Source: AG41 sp035943095
GTDB lineage: Bacteria > Gemmatimonadota > Gemmatimonadetes > Gemmatimonadales > GWC2-71-9
Length of the DNA stretch: 64,000 nucleotides
NCBI GenBank assembly: GCA_035943095.1
Contig: DASZCN010000060.1
Location: 1-64,000 of the forward strand
Direction: 5' to 3'
Below the pieces are notes generated by a model, which searched no databases, had not been told where the DNA came from, and saw only the letters and a program-made list of their open reading frames with translations. A program made the translations under genes and the position numbers. Positions 8,223-15,791 of this stretch are shown piece after piece; the stretch's first letter is position 1; each line of letters starts with the position of its first letter.

Positions 8223-9122
8223 ATGCCCGAGCTGCCGGACATCCTCCTATACCAGCGCGCCCTCGCCTCCCGGATCGTTGGGCAACCGCTCGAGCGTCTG
8301 CGCATCGCGAGCCCCTTCCTGCTTCGGACCGCCGACCCACCGGTCCCGGCCCTCACCGGTCGGAGGGTCCGGGAGATCCGGCGTCTCGGTAAACGCATCG
8401 TCTTCGCGTTCGATGACGACTACTTCGCGGTGCTCCACCTCATGATCGCCGGCCGCCTCCACTGGAAGTCCTCAGGCGCACGCATTCACGGTCGATCCGG
8501 GCTCGCCGCGTGGGACTTCCCCAATGGGAGCCTGCTGCTGACGGAGGCCGGGACCAAACACCGCGCCTCCCTTCACGTCCTGCGCGGCGCCGCGGCGCTC
8601 GCCGTTCACGATCCGGGTGGTCTGGACGTGTTCCGCGCGACGCCGGAGCAGTTCCGCTCCGCCTTGACCCGTGAGTCCCACACGCTGAAGCGCACGCTCA
8701 CGGATCCGAAGGTGCTCGACGGCATCGGAAACGCGTACTCGGATGAAATCCTGCACGCCGCGCACTTGTCCCCGCTTCGACTCACGTCGCAGCTCACGCA
8801 GGAAGAGACCGATCGGTTGTTTCGGGCCACGAAGCAAACGCTCACGCACTGGATCGAGCGCCTCGAGACCGATAATGGGAACGGCTTCCCCGAGAAGGTG
8901 ACGGCGTTCCGGGAGGGAATGGCCGTGCACGGTCGGTATCGTCAACCGTGCCCGGTCTGCGGATCGCCGATCCAGCGGATCCGCTACGCCGAGAACGAGG
9001 TCAACTATTGCGTCACGTGCCAGACGGGTGGCCGCGTGCTGGCGGACCGTTCCCTGTCCCGCTTATTGAAGGAAGACTGGCCCCGATCGCTCGACGAGTG
9101 GGAAGAGCGCGTCGGGCGCTAG
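8223..9122 (+). CDS. Fpg/Nei family DNA glycosylase
   Basis: Base-excision repair enzyme for oxidised bases, bifunctional glycosylase/AP lyase. 299 residues. The N-terminus MPELPD provides the catalytic Pro and Glu; the helix-two-turn-helix shows as DGIGNAYSDEILHAAHLSP; the zinc finger is CPVC...NYCVTCQTGGR. A roughly 28-residue tail (SLSRLLKEDWPRSLDEWEERVG) follows the finger and is not usual for MutM. Substrate choice between 8-oxoguanine (MutM) and pyrimidines (Nei) cannot be told. Confidence 0.88.
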   Translation: MPELPDILLYQRALASRIVGQPLERLRIASPFLLRTADPPVPALTGRRVREIRRLGKRIVFAFDDDYFAVLHLMIAGRLHWKSSGARIHGRSGLAAWDFPNGSLLLTEAGTKHRASLHVLRGAAALAVHDPGGLDVFRATPEQFRSALTRESHTLKRTLTDPKVLDGIGNAYSDEILHAAHLSPLRLTSQLTQEETDRLFRATKQTLTHWIERLETDNGNGFPEKVTAFREGMAVHGRYRQPCPVCGSPIQRIRYAENEVNYCVTCQTGGRVLADRSLSRLLKEDWPRSLDEWEERVGR

Positions 9123-9125
9123 CTA

Positions 9126-9133
9126 TATCTTTG
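9126..9133 (+). promoter_or_regulatory. Candidate -10/-7 element TATCTTTG, start-proximal
   Basis: TATCTTTG fits the TAnnTTTG element known from Bacteroidetes promoters. It ends 4 bases before the ATG at 9138, in the only gap between the glycosylase and thioesterase genes. If functional, transcription would begin at or beside the start codon, giving a leaderless mRNA. Confidence 0.35.
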
Positions 9134-9137
9134 CTGC

Positions 9138-9545
9138 ATGGCGAGCCAACCGGTCCGGTTCGAACGGATATTTCACGTGGCAGCAGCAGACATCGATGAG
9201 CTGGGCCACGTGAACAATGTCGTGTACCTCCGCTGGGTCCAGGACGTCGCCGCGGCGCATTGGGAGTCCGCCACGACGCCGGCGGAACGAGCCGGGGTCG
9301 GGTGGGTGGTGTTGCGACACGAAATCGACTACAAGCACCCCGCTAGGCCCGGCGATGACGTCATCGCCCGCACCTGGGTGGGACCTCCGGCCGCCGCGAC
9401 GTTCGAGCGGCATACCGAGATCTCGCGCGCGGCCGACCGGCGGGTGCTCGCCCAGGCCCGATCGCTCTGGTGTCCCGTGAACCCCAAGACGGGCCGGGTG
9501 CAGCGCATCGACCCCGCGCTGCACGACCGGTTCTACATCTCGTGA
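9138..9545 (+). CDS. Acyl-CoA thioesterase (4HBT hotdog family)
   Basis: Cytoplasmic hotdog-fold thioesterase that hydrolyses acyl-CoA, YbgC/FadM-like. 135 residues, normal length. The motif ELGHVNNVVYLRWVQDVA carries the catalytic Asp/Asn region of the family (here in the GHVNN variant) and is followed by VVLRHEIDYKHPARPGDDV. No Shine-Dalgarno is evident before the ATG. The stop overlaps the GTG of the next small gene. Confidence 0.88.
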   Translation: MASQPVRFERIFHVAAADIDELGHVNNVVYLRWVQDVAAAHWESATTPAERAGVGWVVLRHEIDYKHPARPGDDVIARTWVGPPAAATFERHTEISRAADRRVLAQARSLWCPVNPKTGRVQRIDPALHDRFYIS

Positions 9546-9769
9546 GGCCTCGTCTCGTCGTAGCGGCGTGCGTGTTTCTGGTCCCGGTCGCGGCGCTCAT
9601 CTTCGTGCTGCACCCGGTCTGTGTCCCGCTCACCGCCGAGGACCTGAAGACGTTCAACGTCCCGATCGAGCAGCGCACCGACCGCGATTTCTATCTGAAA
9701 GTCTTCCAGAAACGGGACGGCCAGTGGTATCAGTGCAAGACGTGGATCTCGCGATTCGTTTTCTTCTGA
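9542..9769 (+). CDS. Small single-pass membrane or exported protein, unknown
   Basis: 75 residues from GTG 9542, which overlaps the thioesterase stop as GTGA. One N-terminal hydrophobic segment (LVVAACVFLVPVAALIFVL) is followed by a polar part with DFYLKVFQKRDGQWYQCKTW. It could be a membrane anchor with a small periplasmic domain, or an uncleaved signal. I do not recognise the family. Its spacing supports co-expression with the thioesterase. Confidence 0.6.
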   Translation: MRPRLVVAACVFLVPVAALIFVLHPVCVPLTAEDLKTFNVPIEQRTDRDFYLKVFQKRDGQWYQCKTWISRFVFF

Positions 9770-9782
9770 CTAGGTTTCCCGC

Positions 9783-10373
9783 ATGCTGTTCGTCCTGGAT
9801 AATTACGACTCGTTCACGTACAACCTCGTCCAGCTGTTCGGCGAGCTCGGTGCCGAACCGGTCGTGTATCGCAATGATGCGCTCACCGTCGACCAGGTGA
9901 TCGCCCTGAAGCCGACGGCCGCGGTGCTGTCGCCGGGTCCGGGGACCCCCGGCCAGGCCGGGATCCTGGTCCCCCTCGTGAAGGCCCTCGCAGGGAAGGT
10001 GCCCATTCTGGGCGTCTGCCTGGGCCATCAGGCGATCGGTGAGGCGTTCGGCGGACGGGTGGTGCGGGCGGAGCGGTTGATGCACGGCAAGACGTGCGAG
10101 GTGGTCCACGAGGACGACGAGCTGTTCGAGGGTGTTCCGAGCCCGGTCACCGGGATGCGCTACCACTCCCTCGTTGTCGAGCCGAAATCCTTGCCCAAGG
10201 ATCTCGTGATCACCGCCTGGAGCGCAGACCGGCCGAAGGACGCGGAGATCATGGCGATGAAGCACCGTCGGCACGCGCTGTACGGCGTCCAGTTCCACCC
10301 CGAGTCCATAGGGACCGAGCACGGCAAGCGCCTGCTCGAGAACTTTCTGAGGGTGGCGCACGCGACGGTGTAG
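9783..10373 (+). CDS. trpG: Anthranilate / aminodeoxychorismate synthase glutamine amidotransferase
   Basis: Class I glutamine amidotransferase that supplies ammonia to TrpE or PabB. 196 residues, full length. The nucleophile Cys is in PILGVCLGHQAIGEAFGG and the His/Glu pair in GVQFHPESIGTEHG; the N-terminal DNYDSFTYNLVQ is diagnostic of TrpG/PabA. No trpE or pabB lies nearby, so it may serve both pathways, as in Bacillus PabA; the symbol is therefore tentative. Confidence 0.88.
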   Translation: MLFVLDNYDSFTYNLVQLFGELGAEPVVYRNDALTVDQVIALKPTAAVLSPGPGTPGQAGILVPLVKALAGKVPILGVCLGHQAIGEAFGGRVVRAERLMHGKTCEVVHEDDELFEGVPSPVTGMRYHSLVVEPKSLPKDLVITAWSADRPKDAEIMAMKHRRHALYGVQFHPESIGTEHGKRLLENFLRVAHATV

Positions 10374-10437
10374 CGGACTTAACGCTCGTCACCACCGCCG
10401 CTTAGTATCAGGACTAGACGCCACGGCACGGATTTTG

Positions 10438-10443
10438 TATGTT
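10438..10443 (+). promoter_or_regulatory. Candidate -10 TATGTT upstream of kdsB
   Basis: In the 75-base gap before the Kdo/LPS-export unit, TATGTT lies 5 bases before the GTG start of kdsB. A weaker alternative is TTAACG (10379-10384) with TAGTAT (10403-10408), spaced 18. Either would start the operon here; the first would give a leaderless transcript. Confidence 0.3.
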
Positions 10444-10448
10444 CCCCC

Positions 10449-11198
10449 GTGCCCGTCCTTGGCGTGATTCCTGCGCGGCTGGGCTCCAGCCGGCTCCCTC
10501 GCAAGCCACTCTTGCCGCTGGCAGGCGAACCCCTCGTCCTCTGGGTCGTCCGGCGAGTCGCCGAAGCTCGGGTGTGCGACCGTCTCGTGGTCGCGACCGA
10601 CGCGTCCGAAATCGTCAGTGTGGTGGAGCGCGCCGGGTACGAAGCGGTTCTGACCTCCCCCGCCCATCAATCAGGGACCGAGCGGGTTGCAGAAGTCGTT
10701 GTCAATAAAACATTTAGTGCATTCGATGTGATCTTGAACGTGCAGGGCGACGAGCCCCTCGTGGCGCCCGACGCGCTGCACGGCGCCGTGGCGCGCGTGC
10801 GCGGCGGCGATCCGATCGGGACGGCGGCGGGCGACCTGGACCGCTCGCTCGCGACCGACCCGAGTCGCGTGAAAGTCGTGGTCGACACGCGCGGCAGGGC
10901 CATCTACTTCTCGCGGGCGCCGATCCCGTTCGATCGCGACGACGCGGGTGATGTGCGGTACCACCAGCACGTGGGCGTGTACGCATACACGCCGGACGCG
11001 CTCGCGCGCTGGGTTCGCCTGGCGCCCGTGCCGGAAGAGCGCTGGGAGCGGCTCGAGCAGCTGCGGCCGCTGCTGCACGGGATGCCGATCGGTGTGGCGT
11101 TGTTTCCGGGACCCGCGGCCCCGGGTGTGGACACGGCAGACGATCTCCGAGCCGTTGCGACGCAGGTGACCCGCCAATTGAGGGAGGTGAGTCCTTGA
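10449..11198 (+). CDS. kdsB: CMP-Kdo synthetase (3-deoxy-manno-octulosonate cytidylyltransferase)
   Basis: Activates Kdo with CTP for transfer to lipid A. 249 residues. N-terminal nucleotide-binding PARLGSSRLPRKPL, then NVQGDEPL and the family ending PGVDTADDLRAV. The start is GTG 10449. The gene overlaps pyrG by 4 bases and opens a run containing all four kds genes. Confidence 0.95.
   Translation: MPVLGVIPARLGSSRLPRKPLLPLAGEPLVLWVVRRVAEARVCDRLVVATDASEIVSVVERAGYEAVLTSPAHQSGTERVAEVVVNKTFSAFDVILNVQGDEPLVAPDALHGAVARVRGGDPIGTAAGDLDRSLATDPSRVKVVVDTRGRAIYFSRAPIPFDRDDAGDVRYHQHVGVYAYTPDALARWVRLAPVPEERWERLEQLRPLLHGMPIGVALFPGPAAPGVDTADDLRAVATQVTRQLREVSP
11183..11190 (+). promoter_or_regulatory. Strong Shine-Dalgarno that fixes the TTG start of pyrG
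   Basis: GGAGGTGA is a near-perfect anti-16S match 4 bases before TTG 11195. It lies inside the 3' end of kdsB and supports initiation at the rare TTG codon rather than at a later ATG. Confidence 0.75.
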
Positions 11199-12868
11199 GC
11201 TCGACGAAGTACATCTTCGTGACTGGCGGCGTGGTCTCCTCCCTTGGTAAGGGCATCGCGGCCGCCTCCCTCGGGCGGCTTCTGGTGGAGCGCGGCCTGC
11301 GGGTCACGATCCAGAAATTCGATCCGTACATCAACGTCGATCCGGGCACGATGTCGCCGTTCCAGCACGGCGAGGTGTTCGTGACCGACGACGGTGCGGA
11401 AACCGATCTCGACCTTGGCCACTACGAGCGATTCATCGACCGCTCGCTGTCGCAGGTCAACAACGTGACCACAGGGCGCATCTACCTCTCGGTGATCACG
11501 AAGGAGCGCCGCGGCGAGTACCTCGGCTCCACGGTACAGGTCATCCCGCACATCACGGACGAGATCAAAACGTCCATCCGGAGGCTCGCCCCTGATCACG
11601 ACGTCGTGATCACCGAGATCGGCGGCACCGTGGGCGACATCGAATCGCTGCCGTTCCTCGAGGCGATCCGGCAGTTCCGTCAGGAAGTGGGGCGGGACAA
11701 CACGCTGTTCATCCACCTCACGTTGGTCCCGTTCATCGCCGCCACCGCCGAGCTCAAGACCAAGCCCACGCAGCACTCCGTTCGCGAGCTGATGCAGATC
11801 GGAATCCAGCCCGATATCCTGGTCTGCCGCACGGAGCGGCCGCTCTCGGAAGACCTGAAGCGCAAGATCGCCCAGTTTTGCAACGTGGACTTCGGCTGCG
11901 TCGTCGAGAGCCCCGACGTTCGGTCGATCTACCAGATCCCGCTCAGGCTGCACGAGCAGGGACTCGACCGGGAGGTCTGCCGGCGGCTCCACCTCGAAAC
12001 CAAGGAGCCCGACCTGCGCACCTGGGCGCAGATGGTCGAGAAAACCCTCAATCCGCCGGAGCGCGTGCGCATCGCCGTCGTCGGGAAATACACAGAGCTG
12101 GCGGACAGCTACAAGAGCATCCACGAAGCCCTCGTCCACGGGGGCATTGCGAACGACTGCGGCGTGCAGATCGAGTGGATCTCGTCCGACCGCTTCACCG
12201 ATCAGGAGGCAACCGGCGAGCTGCTCGGCGGCTACGACGGGTTGCTGGTCCCGGGCGGGTTCGGCGTGCGCGGAGTGGAAGGCATGCTCGAGGCGATCCG
12301 CTGGGCGCGCGAGAACAAGCTCCCGTTCTTCGGCATCTGCCTCGGCCTGCAGACGGCGATCGTCGAGTTCGCGCGGGACGTCGTCAAACTCCCCGATACA
12401 AACTCGAGTGAGTTCGCACCCGAATGCGAGAATCCGGTGATCGCGCTGATGCGCTCGCAGGAGGGTATCCAGGAGCTGGGCGGGACCATGCGCCTGGGCG
12501 CGTACCCCTGCAAGCTCCGTCCCGGCTCTCGCGTCGCACAGGCGTATGGCGCGCTCGAGGTGAGTGAGCGCCATCGGCACCGCTACGAGGTGTCGAACGC
12601 CTATCGCGACGTGCTCGCGGAGTATGGGATGCGCTGCTCCGGCCTGTCCCCCGACGGCTCGCTCGTGGAAATGATCGAGCTGCCGGATCACCCCTGGTTC
12701 ATCGGCTGTCAATTCCATCCAGAGCTCAAGTCCCGTCCCACCCGGCCGCACCCGCTCTTCGCCGGCTTCGTGGGCGCGGCTCGCCAGCTGCACCGGGCGA
12801 AGGCGGGCGGGCGAGCGGCGCCGGCGGAGCGGCCGGCCCCATCCCAGGTGGCCAGCCGCCACGACTGA
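11195..12868 (+). CDS. pyrG: CTP synthase
   Basis: Makes CTP from UTP and glutamine. 557 residues, full length. The synthetase domain opens with KYIFVTGGVVSSLGKGIAAASLG; the amidotransferase domain has Cys in FFGICLGLQ and His/Glu in CQFHPELKSRPTRPHPLF. The start is TTG with a strong Shine-Dalgarno. Its place between kdsB and kdsA suggests local supply of CTP for CMP-Kdo formation. Confidence 0.97.
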   Translation: MSSTKYIFVTGGVVSSLGKGIAAASLGRLLVERGLRVTIQKFDPYINVDPGTMSPFQHGEVFVTDDGAETDLDLGHYERFIDRSLSQVNNVTTGRIYLSVITKERRGEYLGSTVQVIPHITDEIKTSIRRLAPDHDVVITEIGGTVGDIESLPFLEAIRQFRQEVGRDNTLFIHLTLVPFIAATAELKTKPTQHSVRELMQIGIQPDILVCRTERPLSEDLKRKIAQFCNVDFGCVVESPDVRSIYQIPLRLHEQGLDREVCRRLHLETKEPDLRTWAQMVEKTLNPPERVRIAVVGKYTELADSYKSIHEALVHGGIANDCGVQIEWISSDRFTDQEATGELLGGYDGLLVPGGFGVRGVEGMLEAIRWARENKLPFFGICLGLQTAIVEFARDVVKLPDTNSSEFAPECENPVIALMRSQEGIQELGGTMRLGAYPCKLRPGSRVAQAYGALEVSERHRHRYEVSNAYRDVLAEYGMRCSGLSPDGSLVEMIELPDHPWFIGCQFHPELKSRPTRPHPLFAGFVGAARQLHRAKAGGRAAPAERPAPSQVASRHD

Positions 12869-12869
12869 C

Positions 12870-13682
12870 ATGGCGCCGCATTTCGGGGCTTCCCCGTTCC
12901 TCATCGCGGGGCCGTGCGTCGTCGAATCCGACGACCTGAACCTCCGCGTCGGCGAGGCGCTGGCCGACCTCGGGGCGAAGCTCGGAGTGCACGTCATCTA
13001 CAAGGCGTCCTACGACAAGGCGAACCGGTCGCGGCTCGGGGCAGGGCGCGGCCCTGGTCTCGAGCGCGGGCTCGAGGCGCTCGAGCGCGTTCACGCGGCC
13101 ACGGGCCTCCCGATCCTCACGGACGTGCACGAAGCCAACCAGGTGTCCGCCGCCGCCCAGATCGCGGAAATCCTACAGATCCCGGCCTTCCTGTGCCGGC
13201 AGACCGATCTCCTCGTGGCTGTCGGGCGCGCCGGGCGCGCCGTGAACGTGAAGAAGGGGCAGTGGATGTCGCCCGAAGGGATGTCCGGGGCCGTGCAAAA
13301 AGTCCGCGCTGGGGGAGCGCCCGAGGTCGCCGTCACCGAGCGAGGCACGTTCTTCGGGTACGGCGACCTGGTCGTCGACATGCGGAACTTCGCCCGGCTG
13401 CGCGCCGCCTGCGGCGTGCCGGTGGTGTTCGACGCCACACACTCGGTGCAGCAACCGGGGCAGGGACCGGAGGGAGCGAGCGGCGGCCTGCGGGAGTTCG
13501 TTCCGCCCCTGCTGTATGCCGCCGCCGCTGCCGGTGCAGACGGGTTCTTCCTCGAGACCCACCCCGATCCGGATCGGGCTCCGTCCGACGGACCGAACAT
13601 GGTGCCGCTCGAGGACCTGGCGGGGATCGTGACTGTGGCGTTGGACATTTGGCAGCGAGCCCGGGAGGCGGTCCGTGCGTAG
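12870..13682 (+). CDS. kdsA: Kdo-8-phosphate synthase
   Basis: Condenses PEP with arabinose-5-phosphate. 270 residues, normal. IAGPCVVESDDLNLRVGEAL at the N-terminus, then YKASYDKANRSR, TDVHE and the ETHPDPDRAPSDGPNM region are all typical of KdsA rather than the related DAHP synthase. It starts 1 base after pyrG. Confidence 0.96.
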   Translation: MAPHFGASPFLIAGPCVVESDDLNLRVGEALADLGAKLGVHVIYKASYDKANRSRLGAGRGPGLERGLEALERVHAATGLPILTDVHEANQVSAAAQIAEILQIPAFLCRQTDLLVAVGRAGRAVNVKKGQWMSPEGMSGAVQKVRAGGAPEVAVTERGTFFGYGDLVVDMRNFARLRAACGVPVVFDATHSVQQPGQGPEGASGGLREFVPPLLYAAAAAGADGFFLETHPDPDRAPSDGPNMVPLEDLAGIVTVALDIWQRAREAVRA

Positions 13683-13721
13683 GCGTCACGGAGCCCGTGC
13701 CCCCCACCCGAGCGTAATGCC

Positions 13722-14294
13722 ATGATCGACGCCGCGCTCGCGCGCCGCCTGAAGCTCGTCGGCTTCGATGTCGACGGCGTCCTGACCGACAACGGGGTCT
13801 ACATCGGCATGGTCGGAGACCATCCTGTCGAGTTCAAGCGGTTTCATATCCAGGACGGGATCGGCGTTCGGATGCTCCGCTCTGCCGGCTTGACCGTGGT
13901 GTGGGTATCGGGACGAGAATCCGCCGCCACCGCCCTCCGGGCACGCGAGCTCGGCGTGGACGAGCTGATTCAAGACTCCGCCGCCCGGAAGCTCCCCGCC
14001 TTCGAGGACCTGCTGGCCCGCCGCGCGCTCGGCTGGGCGGAGTGCGCGTTCGTGGGCGACGATCTCGCCGACCTGCCCCTACTGGCGCGCGTGGGCCTCC
14101 CCATAGCCGTCGCGAACGGCGTGGCAGAGGTGAAGGAGCGAGCGCGCTTCGTCACCGCTGTGCCGGGCGGGCAGGGAGCAGTGCGCGAGGTGGCGGAGCT
14201 GATCCTCAAGGCCCGCGGCGAGTGGGAGGACCTGGTCAACAAGTTCTTCGTGGAGCGCAGCGATGCCCCGCACGGAGCCCACCGAACTCGTTGA
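13722..14294 (+). CDS. kdsC: Kdo-8-phosphate phosphatase
   Basis: HAD-type phosphatase giving free Kdo. 190 residues. The nucleophile motif is GFDVDGVLTDN (Asp16, Asp18), with the later CAFVGDDLADLPLL acidic motif. No cap domain, as expected for the tetrameric KdsC group. It overlaps kdsD by 32 bases. Confidence 0.95.
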   Translation: MIDAALARRLKLVGFDVDGVLTDNGVYIGMVGDHPVEFKRFHIQDGIGVRMLRSAGLTVVWVSGRESAATALRARELGVDELIQDSAARKLPAFEDLLARRALGWAECAFVGDDLADLPLLARVGLPIAVANGVAEVKERARFVTAVPGGQGAVREVAELILKARGEWEDLVNKFFVERSDAPHGAHRTR

Positions 14295-15237
14295 CCGCGG
14301 GCGTCGCGTGCTGGCCCTCGAAGCCGCCGCGATCCACCGCGTCGCCGAGCGACTGAGCCCCGCGTTCGCCGCCGCGGTGCGGCTCCTGGCGTCCGCCAAG
14401 GGGCGCCTGATCGTGTCCGGCGTGGGCAAGTCCGGCCTGATCGCGCGTAAGATCGCGGCAACGTTCACCTCCACCGGAACCCCCGCCTCGTTCCTCCACC
14501 CGGTGGACTCGCTGCACGGCGACCTGGGGCTCGTGGGCCGGGACGACGTGGCGCTCCTGCTCTCGAAGAGCGGGGCCTCGGATGAGCTGTTCGGCCTCGT
14601 GGGCCAGCTCAAGCGTCTGGGTGTCCAGATCATCGCGCTCACCGGAGATCCCGATTCCGTACTCGCGCGGCAATGCGACGTGGCGCTGGACGCGAGCGTG
14701 GTCGAGGAAGCCTGTGCCGAAACCCTCGCGCCCACGGCCAGCACGACCGCCGCCCTCGCCCTGGGCGACGCACTGGCCGTGACCGTCCTCGAGGTCAAGG
14801 GATTCCGCCGGGAGGACTTCGCGGCGCTCCATCCGGCGGGCACGCTCGGCCGGAACCTGCTGTTGCGTGTCGCCGACGTGATGCTCGACCGCGACGTCCC
14901 CACCCTCGGGCCCGAGCGCCCGATGCGTGAGTGCGTCGTGCTCCTGGCGGAGAAACGAGGCACGGTCGCGGTGGTCGACGGGGCGGGAAGCCTGGTGGGC
15001 GTCGTGACTGCGGGCGACTTGACGCGCCTCATGGAGCGGACGGACCGGTTTCTCGATATCCCGGTGGCCGACGTGATGACCCGGACGCCCAAGACCACGA
15101 CGCCCGACGTGCTGGCGGGCGCCGCGGTCCAGGTGATGGAACGCCACGGAATCATGGCGCTCCCCGTGCTGGACGGTGGCCGGCGCGTGGTGGGGATGGT
15201 GCATCTGCACGACCTGATGAAGGCCGGGGCGGCATGA
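14263..15237 (+). CDS. kdsD: D-arabinose-5-phosphate isomerase
   Basis: Supplies arabinose-5-phosphate for KdsA from ribulose-5-phosphate. 324 residues: a SIS domain (GRLIVSGVGKSGLIARKIAATF, LLLSKSGASDE, LHPAGTLGRNLLLRV), then two CBS domains. It overlaps kdsC upstream and lptC downstream (ATGA), so the Kdo and LPS-transport genes are coupled. Confidence 0.95.
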   Translation: MPRTEPTELVDRGRRVLALEAAAIHRVAERLSPAFAAAVRLLASAKGRLIVSGVGKSGLIARKIAATFTSTGTPASFLHPVDSLHGDLGLVGRDDVALLLSKSGASDELFGLVGQLKRLGVQIIALTGDPDSVLARQCDVALDASVVEEACAETLAPTASTTAALALGDALAVTVLEVKGFRREDFAALHPAGTLGRNLLLRVADVMLDRDVPTLGPERPMRECVVLLAEKRGTVAVVDGAGSLVGVVTAGDLTRLMERTDRFLDIPVADVMTRTPKTTTPDVLAGAAVQVMERHGIMALPVLDGGRRVVGMVHLHDLMKAGAA

Positions 15238-15791
15238 TCCGCCGCGCCGTACTGCCGGTCACGATGATCGTCGCGCTGGCGGCTGGTGGGGCCTGCGACA
15301 CCGGGATCAAGCCGACCGCGGTGGTCACGGCGGCCGATTCGGCCGACCAGGTGTTGTACAACATGTCGCACTACGTAACCGCCGACGGTATCCAGCGCGC
15401 GCATGTCCTCGCCGACACGGCGTATTTCTATTCGCCGATGCAGACCGCGGAGCTGCGCAACGTGCACATCACGTTCTTCGACCTGCGAGGCGCTCAGACC
15501 TCGACCCTCACGTCGCGGGAGGGCACGTACCATTGGCAATCGGGCGACATGGAAGCACGCGGGCACGTGGTCGTCGTGCGCGTGGACAGCGCCACCCTAC
15601 GGACCGCGGTGATTCGCTTTAGTCAGGCTAGGAACCAGGTCAGCTCCGATCAGATATTCGTGTTCGACGAGCCGAAAAACGGGGGGCGCCACATCGTAGG
15701 GCAGGGCTTCACTGCCGACCCGGACTTTAAGGTCGTGACGGCAACCAAGATCGTCGGACAGGCCGGCGGCTTCATCCTGCCGAACCAATGA
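15234..15791 (+). CDS. lptC: LPS export protein LptC (lipoprotein-like)
   Basis: Bitopic component linking the LptBFG transporter to LptA in LPS export. 185 residues from ATG 15234. Unlike E. coli LptC, it has a lipobox-like LAAGGAC after the hydrophobic segment, so it may be lipid-anchored. The body contains the OstA-like pattern with ADTAYFYSPMQTAELRNVHI. Position between kdsD and the lptA-like gene supports the call. The lptF and lptG genes are not in the window. Confidence 0.8.
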   Translation: MIRRAVLPVTMIVALAAGGACDTGIKPTAVVTAADSADQVLYNMSHYVTADGIQRAHVLADTAYFYSPMQTAELRNVHITFFDLRGAQTSTLTSREGTYHWQSGDMEARGHVVVVRVDSATLRTAVIRFSQARNQVSSDQIFVFDEPKNGGRHIVGQGFTADPDFKVVTATKIVGQAGGFILPNQ

